A DNA stretch of 64,000 nt, from assembly GCA_022828595.1 (NCBI GenBank), contig JAKGHH010000008.1, positions 1,548,728-1,612,727 of the forward strand. Direction: 5' to 3'. The first letter of the stretch is position 1. Every line of letters begins with the position of its first letter. This DNA comes from Nelumbo lutea (lineage: Eukaryota > Streptophyta > Magnoliopsida > Proteales > Nelumbonaceae). The notes under the pieces were generated by a model, which ran no database searches, had not been told where the DNA came from, and worked only from the letters and a program-made list of their open reading frames with translations. The position numbers and the translations under genes were made by a program. Positions 53,677 to 64,000 of this stretch are shown one piece after another.

Positions 53677-54710
53677 GGTTCCGTTTGGTTTGTGGGATGG
53701 GGATGAGAACTCATGTTTGTTTTGAGGAAAAGAGTGGGATGGGGTGAGAAAAAGGTGGGATGCCAGATCCCAAAACAAAGGATTCGGGGTCTCACCAAAA
53801 TTGCGCGACCCCAATGGAAAAACTTGAGAAAACTTGAGATCGTCTTCATCCTCGTTGCCGCTGCCGATAACAGATTTTTCGTTGTTGGTTTCATCTTCTC
53901 CCTTCGACTTGAGACGCGTTATCGTAGCTGCCCAAGTAAAGAAACCCAAGCAAAACCTTCGATGGAAGAACACTTGTTTGAATGTCCAAAACAGTAACAA
54001 AAACAACAAGACCAAAAAGACGAATTAAACTCACTTCGATCCAACAGAGATTAGCTCCATCGTCAAAATCCGATTTTCTAGCACCAGAGTTTCCACTATC
54101 AAAATACTGGATAGAATAGGTAGGTTGAGGCTTTTCATCGATTGTCGCCAAGCATCTCAGCACTAGAGTTTCTCCGATTTTTCAATATATACAGAGTGAT
54201 CGTTCGTTAAACTCTCTCTCTCTCTCTCTCTGAGTCTTTCCTAGAGAGTATCTTGAGATGAACGATGCCAATTGTTTTTTTGTTGCTTTCTTCTCCCTAT
54301 GTTGTCAAGGTGCAAAAGTCTGCAAGAAACATCTCCAATCACTTGAACGTCATTAGTCGCCAACAACATATTGACACTCTCCGATGGTCGAATCTTGGAG
54401 TAAGAAAGGGCGTCATTCTATCGGCACCAGCTAGAAACCAGCAGCGGTAGAAGGTAGAAGACGAAACAGATATGCTGTTGCTGGTAACATTGTTGATGAT
54501 GAGGGTAGGCATTCACCGATGATGAGGGCGGATTGAACCTGCAAGATCTCTGTTTCGTCTTCATCCTCCCTCTGCGGATTGAACCTTTGGGACCTCTATT
54601 TTGTCTTGGATAATTTTCCTTCTATTTTCCTACGTAAAACCAAACACTAAAAAGCTAAATTTGTACACATTCCCTTCCCACCCAAATCTTCCCATAAATC
54701 AAACGGAGCC
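53677..54710. mobile_element. TIR element (1,034 bp), GG(T/C)TCCGTTTG ends
   Basis: The left end GGTTCCGTTTGGTTTGTGGG and right end, inverted, GGCTCCGTTTGATTTATGGG pair with three mismatches in 20. Both ends abut TA, suggesting a TA or TWA target site. Inside are a (CT)n run (54210-54230) and GATGA-rich text, without a recognisable transposase. It is probably non-autonomous; PIF/Harbinger or mariner-like cannot be decided. Confidence 0.6.
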
Positions 54711-55465
54711 TAAGTGATACCTATCTCTCAAGTGGATAAATAAATTTTTCACATGGGTGAAACTGTAAAAATTGTCTATACTTGGATGAGACAAAATTAC
54801 CCTTTTTAATAATTAAAACAGTCATTGCATTATTTAGCTAGAAAATAAAATAACATGAGTAAGTAACTCTCCGAAAAGCAAATAATGAGCCCCAAGTAGC
54901 CCATCTATGTAGCCTATTTGATCCATCTCCTTTATTATGTGACATTTTATTCCTCCGCGTGAAACCCTTAGGTTGTGCTTTATGATCAATAAATAAATAA
55001 AAGGGGAACAAAACTCAAAAGGTTAACAAGAAATTCCCATAAATTCTTAACAACATTATATAGAAATATACTTCAGATAAAGTTCATTCCCGTAGATTTT
55101 CATCACACAAGCTATTTGAATGACATTATGTTGTTTATAAATAATTTAATAAATATTATTTCTCGACAAAATCAAACTTTGTTGAGACCATAAGCCCTCA
55201 TCTTGCTTAAAAGATAAAATACTTGGTGGGAAAATTATGGAACATGCATGCAAACTACAAATGAATGAGTTTAGTTTCTTTATAAAGGAAAAGACGTTCC
55301 TTGGAGTTCTTATCATTTTCATGCTTTGAAGAATGATCCCATTCAAATAGAAGTCACCCTTCAAGCCATGAGAGGGGGGCAAGACAAAGGGACCCCTTGT
55401 CCCCTTTACCTCCTTTTGTTTGTTTTTGAAATCTTATATGCAAATTTAAACAAAACGGTTAATTA
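54711..55465. other. Intergenic, nothing recognised
   Basis: AT-rich spacer between two transposons without coding similarity. Confidence 0.35.
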
Positions 55466-56306
55466 CACTACAAGAAAAACGGAAGACCGCTGCCTTAGAT
55501 GGCCGGTTGAAATTGCTCTAAAGCGGCAGTCATACTGAGCCGCCGGCTTAGCATTAATCAGGCGGCGGTTTTGACCGCAGGCTTAGATACCAAAAGACCG
55601 CCGCCTTAGGTTAAATGACTGCTGCCTTAGGTTAATTCTGACATTTTTTGGTCATGTTGAAAGCTAAGCCGGCGGACATGACCGCTGGCATATGCCTATT
55701 TTTTTCAAAAAAAAAATCATATACCCGCTTAATTGAAGCATTTTTGTGGTAACTGAATTTTTTATTGATTTAGTATTTTCATGCCTGTTTAATATAGAAA
55801 AAAACCATTTGATAAAAATAAATTTAAAATGAAATCTATTAATTCAAAGATTATATATTAAAGTATCAAAAAGACATTGTTCAAATACAATATCCAATTG
55901 ACATATAAATAGTACAAAAACTTAAAAAAACTAATCAAATTCTATAATAATGCAGCACATCTTCCAATGCAAATCCACTTAACATATTGGTTGAACCTGC
56001 AAATCAAAACATATAAATATTAGAATTATATTCAAGTATTTTAACTATAAAGATAGGAATAGTAACTAAAATTTACACGGGCTGAATTCTAAGCAATTAA
56101 TTGGAATATCAATACTAGTTCAAAATATTCTATAGCATCCATAAAGGCATACTAGCAATGGAAAGAAAATGAAGCAGCTAGTTTAGAAGGTTCAAAAGTA
56201 AAAGAAAGAAAAACAAAGGGATTTTTTTCATAGCCTGTAGTTGCAAACATCCTTGTTCAGATCTAGGTATAAACCTCCTTTTTTTTCTTAAGCATCTTTT
56301 GTTGCT

Positions 56307-56418
56307 TCAGAACATGATATCACAAATGGTATCATGCAACTTATCAACAGCTTCTTGTTTCCTTTGCTGTAGCTGCAAAAGAAATTCCAGCAACAACTCC
56401 TGCTCCTCTATTTCCACC
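56307..56418 (-). pseudogene. Exon-like stretch in the CACTA element (terminal, unknown origin)
   Basis: After CTTTCCAAG the minus strand is open: VEIEEQELLLEFLLQLQQRK, then QEAVDKLHDTICDIMF and TGA. It is glutamine- and leucine-rich and looks like a short coiled coil. I do not recognise the source gene. It is downstream of, and on the same strand as, the FAD6 fragment. Confidence 0.35.
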
Positions 56419-57919
56419 CTTGGAAAGGCTAAGTATCATTTCATCTATTATGAACGAATGACTACTAAGTAAATACAGATGCTAAACACATGTCCACAGC
56501 CACATTATTTGTTTCAAAGCACAAGGATTTAAAGACATGATCAATGCAATAACAGATGAAAGAAAACTGATCAAAGGTGGGAGCAAGAAGTTGCTTCAAA
56601 TACCAATATAAAAGTAATGGAAGTCTTGAAGTCTGCAGCTTCTAGATTTATGAATTCCAGAATAAGAATGACCGGCTACCATAACTAACCAAAAAATTAA
56701 TGGCCACCATAAGAATTCCAGAATATGAATTCCAAAATATGAGTTTTGACTTTAGGTCATAGATGGGGAGAAGGTTTTTTGGTGAAGAAGTTTAGCTTGA
56801 AAATGGAAGTGATCATGTGGGTCTGATCCCATATAAACTTAGGGGGGTGGAGGCTGGGGGGGTTTATTTAAAGAGTAGCCCCCTCAACCCCAAGTTTGCC
56901 TAGGAAATATAATGGTTAATTTGGGTCAAAATATTAGAGTAGATTTTCATTTTTTTTAAATTTTTGGGTAATTAAATATGAGGGTAGGTTAGTTGATTGG
57001 AATATACCCACATTTATATAGTTTTAGCATTTAGTTAGGGAAATAATTAATAGAGAGGTGGTTATCAGCAGTTAAAAATTAAGCTTCATTTGAACATTAT
57101 TTTAGGGTTCACATAAGTGCATACACAACAACCCATTAACTCCTTATTGCAAAAGGGCTTATATCTAGCAAACATGATACATTTGACTTGGCCCATTAGC
57201 CTCTATCGGAACAGTTCCTACTTTTTTCCATGGGAACTTACCTCTTCAGAACTATTTTGTCCGAAAACCAAATGAATAAATTATTAATTAAATAAATATA
57301 AAAGACAAAAATAAAATATATATGAAAAAGTACTCTGCCTTTATACAAAAACAGAAAAATAAAATGAAAAAATATTTTCAGTGCCATCATATATACCAGT
57401 GATTATGCACTTGGGACTTGGGAGATATGCCAAATATAAAGCACTACCGATCTAACCAAATTTCTCAAAGTTGTTTTGGAAGAACTCAGTGGTTAAAATA
57501 CCTGTGCCTACAATTTGTGATAATGTGTTCTGGAAATAACTAGGTGCCTTTCTATCATTAAACAATCCAACATTGCTAACTCCCCATTTTTTGGTATTTG
57601 TTACATAATACGATGCTGGAGCAAGAGTTTCATTTTCACTCTAAAAAATTCGACCAGTAGGAGATGCCATAGCTAGACAACCGCACTTGACTGAAAAGTT
57701 TGCATCTGTGAAAATAAATTATCATGGTTGAATGGTTCAAATTAGTTTCAATATGGTGCATCAGCATAAATATGGGGTAGCTGAGCAAACATAATATGTG
57801 GTTCTTCAACAAACACCATGTGTATGGCATGGTGTGAATTGGCAGAAGTATGAATATGAGGCTTCCCTAACCCTAACCTAAATATGTCTCGCTTTTATCA
57901 CTCCGTTAAGAAAAGATAC

Positions 57920-58153
57920 CTTCTTTGGAAGGGTGCCAATGATATCCTTCAGTGTAACATTTTCAGACAGTGGTTCTCCAATTTGGGTAAAGCCATAACT
58001 TTCAGCTAGATGCTTTCTTTGCTCTGCACTGTCTACTGTGGGTGGTTGAACTGGAACTGCCACAGCCTGTACAATTCTAGTGCCTCTGTGGTGAGATAAA
58101 AATTGATGTCTCCCTCCTCCTTTAGGAAGGATTCCCCACTTCACATGGCACAT
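57920..58153 (-). pseudogene. FAD6: Captured exon of chloroplast omega-6 fatty acid desaturase (FAD6)
   Basis: The 78-residue frame before the donor reads WGILPKGGGRHQFLSHHRGT, then IVQAVAVPVQPPTVDSAEQR and KHLAESYGFTQIGEPLSENV, then TLKDIIGTLPKK. It matches the end of the transit peptide and start of the mature part of plant FAD6, the plastid enzyme that desaturates 16:1 and 18:1. A GT donor (GTATCT) follows at 57919, just where FAD6 continues VFEIDD, so genomic DNA rather than cDNA seems to have been captured. The histidine boxes and membrane segments are absent. Upstream bases to about 58200 may continue the similarity in another frame, implying a 2-nt insertion. Confidence 0.82.
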
Positions 58154-59524
58154 ACTTGTTTATGATTAGAAATCATATTAGTGCGCCTGTAAATGTTGGC
58201 AGGAGCATACCCATAAGCTATAGTCAAAGGAAAATAATAAACACATGCTTTCTCTTAACATGCTGAAGGAAACCTCAGGTTCCAATACGAACCAAGGACA
58301 AGAGAAAATGGAAAATATATTTCAATGCATTAAACACTTCGGAATAAAGTATCTTAGTTAAAGATACCACAAATTGTTTTCTTCATCCTCAATGAAGTAG
58401 AAGTAAAATCCAACTACGTAAAGTAATTCACTCCCTTCTTTTCTTCTACTCTGTAAATTCTTTCTAGAGGGAGGAGGCCCAGTTTGGCCACCTCTTATGG
58501 CTGAGGAAAACACCTAACAAATTTTTAAGGCATAATCAAATTTTTTTCTCAGGCACAATCTTCACCTTAGGAATGATTAAAGTCTCAGAATAAAAAAAAA
58601 ATAATGAAATTCGATGATGAATATGGATCATCTTCTTTCCAAAAAGGGAAACAAGCACGTATGTTCAAATGCTTTTAAGAAAGCAGGGGACCTAGAAAAA
58701 GATGCCACAACCACTAAACAAGTGGAAAATGTTCTTATTAAAAGAGAAAAAAAATAATGAATTATGGAAGTTACGAACTTTAAGAACTCCTATTGAATTG
58801 GACTAGGTGTTGATTAAGTGTCCGGTAGCAAGACAAGCTCAGAGATTATGAAAATTGCTAGCCCACATAGATTTAGAATAAAGAAGACCAATAAAACTGG
58901 ACATTGTAACCAATAAGTTAATGTCTAACATATTGGAAGAAAGGAAATCCTTTCAGTGCCATGTCATGAACACAATATCGGAACTTTCTTGAGAAATTTT
59001 CTAGGGATAGTTATAAATCCTTGTATACAACATAGAAACATGATATAACTAAAAATGACAAAAGGTGACCCAAGTTTGGTGGAAAATTTGTTATGGACAA
59101 ACACGTAGAGCAGGTCAGAAACAGTTTACATATCGGGTACAAAAAAATCAAGTTGGGATCTAACTTGTCATACAATGGCATTGTAGTTTTAAGGGCTTGC
59201 ACAATCTCTTGCTATTTGGGTACTATAGTTATATAATTAAGAATCTGTCAAGAGGGAAGCCAAATCTCATCATTCCTAGGGATTAAGTTACTAAATAGAA
59301 ACTTGACTGTTAATTCAATTGCATAAAAACAGAGAATAATATAATTTCTAACAAGCAGTTTTATTTCTCTACCATTTACCACGACTGAATATTCTATATC
59401 TATCGTAAAGTGTTCTAGTAGCAAAAGACATGTTAATTGCTCAAACAAGCAAAATGAACTTTTGGGCTGTGATTAGCAAGACAAAGGAAACGAAAGCACC
59501 TTAAAACTGGAACCAAATACATAC

Positions 59525-59579
59525 CACGAAAACATTGCGAGGCAATTCTACTACTACGAACTCTCCTTTGGTGGGGGCC
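59525..59579 (-). pseudogene. Exon-like 55-nt stretch in the CACTA element (unknown origin)
   Basis: It is bounded by TTTCAG and GTATGT and open in one frame: APTKGEFVVVELPRNVFV. Source not recognised. It would be the most 5' of three same-strand exon-like pieces. Confidence 0.3.
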
Positions 59580-59734
59580 CTGAAATCAAAAGAGTGATAA
59601 ATACATAACAGCATTAAAAGAGAAAAAAAAAAAAAAGAAAACAAAGCTCCTCAACCTTCATCTGCCGGTCGATGTTGGCTTAGATATTGCCCAATCGAAA
59701 AAAATTTCCCCTTCTGAAGCGAAGAACGAACAAA

Positions 59735-59930
59735 GGTTTCTCCCCCCCTCCTCAAGCGAAGAATGAACAAAGTTTGCTGCTATAGAGTCACACACCGGTG
59801 ACTATTTGTAACCCTATATTTCTTTCCCACTGACTATTTGTAACCCTCCTCAAGCGAAGAATGAGCAAGTGATACCACTTGTAACCCTAGATTTCTTTCC
59901 CAGTGACTATTCGAACAATGATTCTCCCTC
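59735..59930 (+). repeat. Imperfect tandem duplications in the CACTA element
   Basis: CCTCAAGCGAAGAATGA occurs twice (about 59750 and 59848), and TTTGTAACCCTA/TTTCTTTCCCA(C/G)TGACTATT recurs two to three times at 59800-59910. Confidence 0.7.
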
Positions 59931-60225
59931 TAAAATTTTTCTTGTTCGAGAAAAAGGATCATCGTCTACGTCAAAATTTCTCTACAGCAAGGTTCTCTAT
60001 GCAGGAACATTTTGTCTTGTCGAACAGGAAGCAGGCATCCGCGCGGGAGATGGGATTTTTTTTATTCCCCGCATTTCTCATTTAGAGCGGTTCGTTGTAA
60101 GATTAGACCGATTTAACTCCGGTCTAAATACAAAATCCGCCGAGTATATTATGTTAGACCGCCGCGTCAGTGTCCAAATATGTTGTAGGATTGAGACCGC
60201 CGGCTTGGTTGTTTTTCTTGTAGTG

Positions 60226-60972
60226 TTAGAATAAGTAGTTAGGAGTTAAAATTAAAAAGATATTGTTCAATTGTTTCGCATTTATTTTACAGATGACAAC
60301 TATGCAACAGTCTGTTTACCAAGGCAAAACCAAATGAAAAACCTGCAAGCTATTGTGAAAGTCATTCATTACTATGAGAGGGCTTTGGGTCAAGACGTAA
60401 ATATTGACTAATTAAAGTTTTTTTTCCAATAGAAACATATATACACCACCAATTATAGAAAATAATAACATTGTCCTGGGAAATGAGAAGGGTGGACCAC
60501 CCATCTATCTATCCTGCTCTTTCAATAGAGTTTGGGAGATCAAAGAAAGCTTCGTTCAGTCACCTTTTAGAGACAATTCGAATCTGGTGCGTTTGATTTA
60601 GAAGGGATTTTCTCTTCGATTCTATTAAAATTTTGACACATCATTCGTTGCTTAATTGATCATCATCTACAATCGGTTGAAGTTTTATGACTGATAACAA
60701 AAGCTAATACTGGCAGAAAATTTTAAATCCCTCGCCACTTCAAGTTTTCGTTCTCAAACTCAAACCTACTCCCCCAACCCAACTATTAATCTTCATCAAT
60801 GATGTTCAAAATTCGAACCACAACATTACTGTGTTCAAAGGAAACATGCATGCAACGAGCAGGTCAGCATGATCTACATTCTACTTTCTTATTTGCAGAG
60901 AGAGAGAGATAAGAAAAATGGTGAAGACTCAAACGGAAATAAATAATTAAGCGCAGTTTTCTTGATCTTAAC
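60226..60972. other. Spacer between the CACTA element and the GT47-like exon
   Basis: I looked for the next GT47 exon here and did not find it. Otherwise AT-rich and unremarkable. Confidence 0.35.
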
Positions 60973-61109
60973 TGGTGAAATGGAAATAGGTTTTTGTATA
61001 TGGGTCTTCTGATGAAGAATTCATCTTCTGTGAGAGTTGTGTAGTTAAGTGAATGGACAGCCCGAAGAATTGCTGCCCGAGCTCTCAAAAGTCTTTCTTC
61101 AACCTTGTC
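60973..61109 (-). pseudogene. Possible exon of a GT47 exostosin-family glycosyltransferase
   Basis: The open stretch DKVEERLLRARAAILRAVHS, LNYTTLTEDEFFIRRPIYKN, LFPFHQ resembles the N-terminal stem-to-catalytic transition of plant GT47 proteins (typically a KARAAI helix, then PRGPIYRNP-AFHQ). It is bounded by CTAG and a GT donor (GTTAAG). The core motif is altered (IRRPIYKN) and no following exon is found, so it is a relic or a diverged gene broken nearby by the CACTA insertion. The family call rests on short similarity. Confidence 0.4.
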
Positions 61110-61232
61110 CTAGCTATCCTTCTTATGCATATAATTGAAAGCAACAAAAAAAACTAAGTTGAACAAAATCCAAGATTGAAAAAGAAAAAAAAAAAAAAAC
61201 AAAACATTTTGAATTAAACAAGCTTGAATCTA

Positions 61233-61400
61233 CTCACTTTAACGTGATTGTCAGTTACAGTAGTAGGACTGAATTTGAAGGATGGCACGAGAGACCCAGT
61301 AAAGAATTATTGGATCAGATTCATCTCTTGAGCTGGTACCAGTGCCGGAGATATTTGCGGCACATGAGGATTGATCTTTTTGTGATTAAAATGGGTAATG
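61233..61400 (-). pseudogene. Possible upstream exon of the same GT47-like relic
   Basis: The minus strand is open in one frame (CAANISGTGTSSRDESDPII) and then in another (SLVPSFKFSPTTVTDNHVK) before a GTGAGT donor at about 61236, as if a frameshift lies between. Such Ser/Pro-rich stems precede the KARAAI helix in GT47 proteins. Support is weak. Confidence 0.25.
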
Positions 61401-62386
61401 GATGAACTGAAAAAGGTGGTGAGGTTTTTCTAATTAAACGGACAAAAGTAGAGAAGCAGAAGGAGAGTAGGGAAGATCGAAAGAACACCGTTGCAGTTGC
61501 CGTTAAAATGTACAGTAGATTTAATGCTTGGGCCAGGGAGCAAGGTCCGAGTCTGATAACAAAGGGTTATAGAATTTTTTGTCAGTAATAGCTTTTTATT
61601 TTAAAAAATTATATAACTTAACAAATGGACAGTTGAGCACAAGTGACGTGCCAAAATTTTTGTGGACTCGAAAAGAAAATCCCTTCCAGCCCAAATGACG
61701 GACCGGATCGGGAGTATTTTAGAAATGATTAAGTGAAAAAAGGACATCAAGAGCGAGACCCTGTTAAAATATACAGTGGTTACAATAATTGTATACTCGA
61801 AGTCTTGTTTTTTATCCTAAAATCATTTTCTGATTCTCTTCTTAAATTGCAAGGATTTTTTTCTTTGAAAAAAAGGATAAATTACAAAGACCCTTTCGTT
61901 AGACTTCCATTGAAATCCGCCGTTGCAATGTAATAATTATTCAATAAACACTGTTCATCTTCCCCGACTGACCTCATGATACACGAATAGCAACGATGGT
62001 GGCTGTTGAAGCGGCGGCGGACTTCCGAAGTTCTCTCCTGATCCCTCTTCTTCCCCTTTCCCTTTCTTCTTCTCGATTTCCTCTGTTTTTCGTTTCTTGC
62101 AAGTGAATGATTAGAACCAGATGAGGAAGTATATCATCCTTGATATTGATGGACATTCTCGAGGATAAACTCATTGCAGCTCGGCCACAAGAGGAGCAGT
62201 TGAGGGGTGAAAATCGAAAATGCGAGAAACATTGTTGGTCGACGAAGAACTAAACAATAGTAGCGCCAACGGTAACAAGAAGAAGAAATCTGAAGAGATA
62301 ACAAAGAAGTGATCGATGTAGCAGCATCGACTACAGCCGTCGTGGTTCCGCCACCGTTCGTCGTCGGTCGGAGCCGATCTTAGGCT
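61401..62386. other. Intergenic, nothing recognised
   Basis: No coding similarity. Promoter-like sequence for the F-box relic may lie at its right end, but nothing stands out. Confidence 0.35.
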
Positions 62387-63482
62387 AGTACTAGAAGGGT
62401 AGCGCCGGACTCTTTGCTTCTGATTGTGTTCAACAAGATCGGAGATGTGAAGGCGTTGGGCCGCTGCTGCGTTGTGTCCCGTCGGTTCCATGGTCTGGTT
62501 CCTCAGGTGGATAGTGTTGTTGTGAGGGTCGACTGCGTCATCTCTGACGACGACACTTCTTCGGGTACTGTTGCTTTCGATAAGACACGAAGCGTCTTTT
62601 TGAATCTCGTCCTTTTTGTTTTCGGTGGCATCGTTAAGCCTCTCTAGGCCCTTGGTCAATTTCTCGGCCCTAAGAAATCTTCGTCTGTCTCGTCTCTGAA
62701 CGGTGGTAGCAGTGATGGTGGGGGAGGCGGAGGTGTTGGTGATGACGAGGAAATGGAAGCAGGTGGCGTTACCCACCACTCCCCGACCCAAGTGTTGAAT
62801 AACTTCAATGAGATCCGTCGCCTCCGAATCGAGCTTCCTGGTGGAGAATTAGGAATCGAGGATGGCGTTTTGCTTAAATGGAGAGCAAATCTCGGATCCA
62901 CCCTTGGCACCTGCGTCATACTCGGTGCTTCATCTGTCCTTTCTCCGGGAACCACCAAATCCTCATCCATGCAGGAAAATGGCGTTGGTGGCGATGGCTT
63001 GTGTGTTGGAAATGGAGATGACAATGGGAACATCCCTGGGTCGTTCTACACCAACGAGGGCCTAAAACTGAGAGTCGTCTAGACAATCAGTTCTCTGATA
63101 GCTGCATCGACAAGACACTACCTGCTCTAGCTGATTATCACTGAGCATCACACCTTGGAAAGCCTTGTCCTGACTGACGCCGACAGACAGGGTGTTCTCT
63201 GTACGAACAGAGAGCAGTTGGAGGAGCCCTTGTCTGTTTCGACAGCTTCAAGACGGACGCTGGTGCCTGCGCTGAACATGAGACTCTGGTATGCTCCGCA
63301 CTTGGAGCTGCCCAACGGGATGGTGCTAAAGGTGGCGACATTGATATTCATTCGACCAAGTGAGCAGACTGCCACCAAGAAAGAGACCTATGATAGTTCT
63401 TGGGTTTCGACAGCATTTGAGGAAGAGGAGACGTATGGAACGAACCTATTGTCTTGAGATGAATTCCTTTGAGCGCAACTAA
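62387..63482 (+). pseudogene. F-box protein pseudogene (AUF1/At4g18380-like)
   Basis: The plus strand reads a degraded F-box (LLLIVFNKIGDVKALGRCCV, SRRFHGLVPQVDSVVVRVDC), FGGIVKPL, then HHSPTQVLNNFNEIRRLRIE, LPGGELGIEDGVLLKWRANL, FYTNEGLKLRVV, LTDADRQGVLCTNREQLEE, and TLVPALNMRLWYAPHLELPN. This is the intron-poor plant F-box family that includes the auxin-upregulated AUF1/AUF2. Stops interrupt it at 62646 (TAG), 63080 (TAG) and 63128 (TAG). A frame change near 63420 separates the last conserved end (TYCLEMNSF). No start codon precedes the F-box, and a TAG lies at 62381. It is a dead copy of a gene that would recruit substrates to an SCF ubiquitin ligase. Confidence 0.85.
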
Positions 63483-63519
63483 AATTGAGGTAATTTTACT
63501 AAATCCTCTCAGAAATTCA

Positions 63520-64000
63520 TTATATGGATCGCCGAATCATGTGGGTGTTTAGGCGAAATTTCTAAAAAATTTTTTATCCCATCCGAGAATACTATTCCCT
63601 AATTTAAAAAATTTGCATTTTTTAATGTTTGTTTTTGAAGCAAATCAGACGAAGTCTGAAACTAATATTAGGGAGAGGAATACCTGATACGGAATCCACG
63701 CAAAAAGCTACTCCTAACGTAGGTATTCACACCCAAAGAGGGTACCAAATCCTTCATCCGCTAAAAATGACACAACTTATGGTGATGCAGGATCAGCAGG
63801 ATGGTTCTTCAGCAAGAACCCTGATTCTTCAGCAATAATCAGGTAAGGGTTGGTGAGCACAACTTTAAATTGTTTTTTCTAGCAAGAAACAATATCAATA
63901 ACTATTCTTGATCAGATCCAATAATGGAGATCAAACTGGGTAGGGGCGGCAAAACTACATAAGAATTCTATAGATTTCTGAGTCTGTTAAGCTGTTGAAT
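63520..64000 (+). repeat. Dispersed repeat, copy B (related to 13010-13640), cut by window edge
   Basis: It starts near TATATGGATCGCCGAATC and continues GGCGAAATTTC, ATACCTGATACGGA, GTATTCACACCC, GGTACCAAATCC and GGAGATCAAACTGG, in the same order as the 13-kb copy. Family unknown; possibly part of an LTR. Confidence 0.5.

Larger units (their letters stand above)
55466..60225. mobile_element. CACTA (En/Spm-type) transposon, 4,760 bp, complete ends, carries host exon
   Basis: The left end CACTACAAGAAAAAC and the right end GTTTTTCTTGTAGTG form a perfect 15-bp inverted repeat. The 3-bp duplication TTA flanks both sides (55463-55465 and 60226-60228), which is diagnostic of CACTA transposons. Subterminal repeats such as CCGCCGGCTTAG and GACCGCCGCCTTAG fill the first about 200 bp and recur, more weakly, at 60100-60210. 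I recognise no TNP1/TNP2 transposase, so it is probably non-autonomous. It holds a FAD6 exon fragment and other exon-like pieces, all readable on the minus strand. Confidence 0.92.

Noticed and set aside
53674..54015. 113-codon minus-strand open frame in the TIR element
   Set aside because: No recognisable domain; it includes the terminal inverted repeat, so it is unlikely to be a transposase.
59869..60234. 121-codon plus-strand open frame at the CACTA right end
   Set aside because: It runs through subterminal repeats into the terminal inverted repeat; no transposase or host similarity.
62171..62791. 206-codon minus-strand open frame at the right end
   Set aside because: It is antisense to the F-box pseudogene, with a Ser/Arg/Pro-rich sequence showing no family features; a shadow frame.
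62656..63082. Overlapping open frames on both strands in the F-box region
   Set aside because: Only the plus frame reading THHSPTQVLNNFNEIRRLRI matches a known family; the others are shadows.
1..64000. CRISPR arrays, operons, ribosome binding sites, bacterial terminators
   Set aside because: Split eukaryotic genes and plant transposons throughout; no regularly spaced repeats of the CRISPR kind.

Overview
This is plant nuclear DNA, probably from an angiosperm with a repeat-rich genome. The evidence is an intron-split nucleoporin gene of plant type, fragments of a plastid desaturase, an F-box gene and possibly a GT47 gene, plant L1 elements carrying a C-terminal RNase H, RTE LINEs, a chromovirus and a CACTA transposon. 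I could not narrow the lineage. Nothing bacterial is present: no operons, CRISPR arrays or rRNA.

The organising feature is one gene on the minus strand. Fourteen exons between 51388 (start codon) and 1485 encode about the first 610 residues of NUP107, a scaffold protein of the Y-shaped (NUP107-160) nuclear pore complex. The reading frame is intact through all fourteen exons and the gene continues off the left edge. Its 1,832 coding bases are spread over 49.9 kb, and the introns reach 9.0, 11.0 and 9.5 kb. All junctions are GT-AG except intron 12 (GC-AG) and intron 4, whose expected donor reads GA.

The long introns are filled with transposons. Intron 12 holds an L1 inserted in an older L1, with a hAT-type MITE inside the younger one; target-site duplications support both insertions. 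Intron 10 has a probable solo LTR. Intron 9 has a three-copy repeat interrupted by L1s. Intron 4 has two long L1s, a 2.7-kb nearly perfect inverted repeat and a second MITE. Intron 3 has an L1 abutting a degraded Ty3/gypsy chromovirus with unequal LTRs. Intron 1 has another L1. Minute insertions made only of an L1 tail are scattered between them.

Upstream of NUP107 (right of 51.4 kb) are a 1.0-kb TIR element (53677-54710) and a complete-ended CACTA element (55466-60225, TTA duplication). The CACTA element carries a captured exon of the chloroplast omega-6 desaturase FAD6 and two exon-like stretches on the same strand. Beyond it lie a possible GT47 (exostosin) exon and an F-box pseudogene with three TAG stops. 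The window ends in a repeat that also occurs at 13 kb. The only gene here that looks functional is NUP107.
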